Notes under the pieces: generated by a model
What the model was told of the DNA's origin: nothing
The model's input: the letters and a program-made list of their open reading frames with translations, nothing else
Databases searched by the model: none
Made by a program: the position numbers and the translations under genes
Part shown: in pieces, positions 5,440 to 5,509 of the stretch
Layout of the letters: the number at the start of each line of letters is the position of its first letter
Numbering within the stretch: position 1 is the stretch's first letter
Assembly (NCBI GenBank): GCA_913009915.1
Contig: CAJVYZ010000220.1
Span: 1 to 5,509, forward strand
Direction of reading: 5' to 3'
From: an uncultured Gemmatimonadota bacterium
Lineage (GTDB): Bacteria > Gemmatimonadota > Gemmatimonadetes > Gemmatimonadales > GWC2-71-9
Length of the DNA: 5,509 nucleotides

Positions 5440-5509
5440 AGATCGGAAGAGCACACGTCTGAACTCCAGTCACACTGATAGAGCTCGTATGCCGTCTGCT
5501 GCTTGAAAA
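5440..5509 (+). other. Illumina TruSeq index adapter (non-biological sequence)
   Basis: From the A at 5440 the sequence is the TruSeq read-1 3' adapter: AGATCGGAAGAGCACACGTC and onward match exactly to the CAC at 5473. A six-base index, ACTGAT, follows at 5474-5479 (index 25 of the older TruSeq set, from memory), then the flow-cell part ending in GCTTG at 5505 and AAAA. Against the expected adapter there are three differences, at 5481, 5483 and 5498, all T to G, which look like base-call errors. Both strands translate into peptides known as database artefacts: DRKSTRLNSSH forward and MTGVQTCALPI in reverse. Confidence 0.98.

Noticed and set aside
4985..5473. Minus-strand open frame of 162 codons beginning MTGVQTCALPI
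   Set aside because: The N-terminus is translated adapter and the rest is antisense to the GAF and PDZ genes.

Overview
The window is a GC-rich stretch (above 60% G+C by eye) of a bacterial genome, probably a metagenome-assembled or draft contig. Gene density, GTG starts with good Shine-Dalgarno sites, the protein families and the short G/C-rich tandem repeats between genes would fit Gemmatimonadota or a similar soil/sediment phylum. That assignment is an impression from memory, not something the sequence proves.

From about 4844 down to the left edge, six genes run in tandem on the minus strand. In transcription order they are a small zinc-ribbon membrane protein, a calcineurin-like metallophosphoesterase, a SprT-like zinc metalloprotein, glutaryl-CoA dehydrogenase (gcdH), and the electron transfer flavoprotein subunits etfB and etfA (etfA is cut by the left edge). 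The last three form a coherent unit: GcdH oxidises and decarboxylates glutaryl-CoA to crotonyl-CoA, from lysine, tryptophan or aromatic breakdown, and ETF takes its electrons on to the quinone pool. A 235-bp gap before etfB holds a ten-unit octamer repeat array and a candidate promoter, so etfBA can probably also be transcribed on its own.

To the right, on the plus strand, lie a 79-residue orphan PDZ-domain ORF and a GAF-domain gene whose start overlaps the PDZ stop codon. The PDZ ORF looks like the 3' remnant of a larger protein.

The last 70 bases (5440-5509) are not genomic. They are Illumina TruSeq index adapter read-through with three apparent base-call errors. The GAF gene therefore ends artificially at about 5439, and any protein running past it ends in adapter-encoded residues.

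I see no tRNA, rRNA, CRISPR array, insertion sequence, phage gene or defence system. The main non-gene structure is a family of short tandem repeats: octamers of core TACCGCC just after gcdH, decayed copies at the 3' end of the SprT-like gene, and a GCGTTGG heptamer array in the gcdH leader. No non-coding stretch exceeds 300 bases; the longest is 1463-1697.
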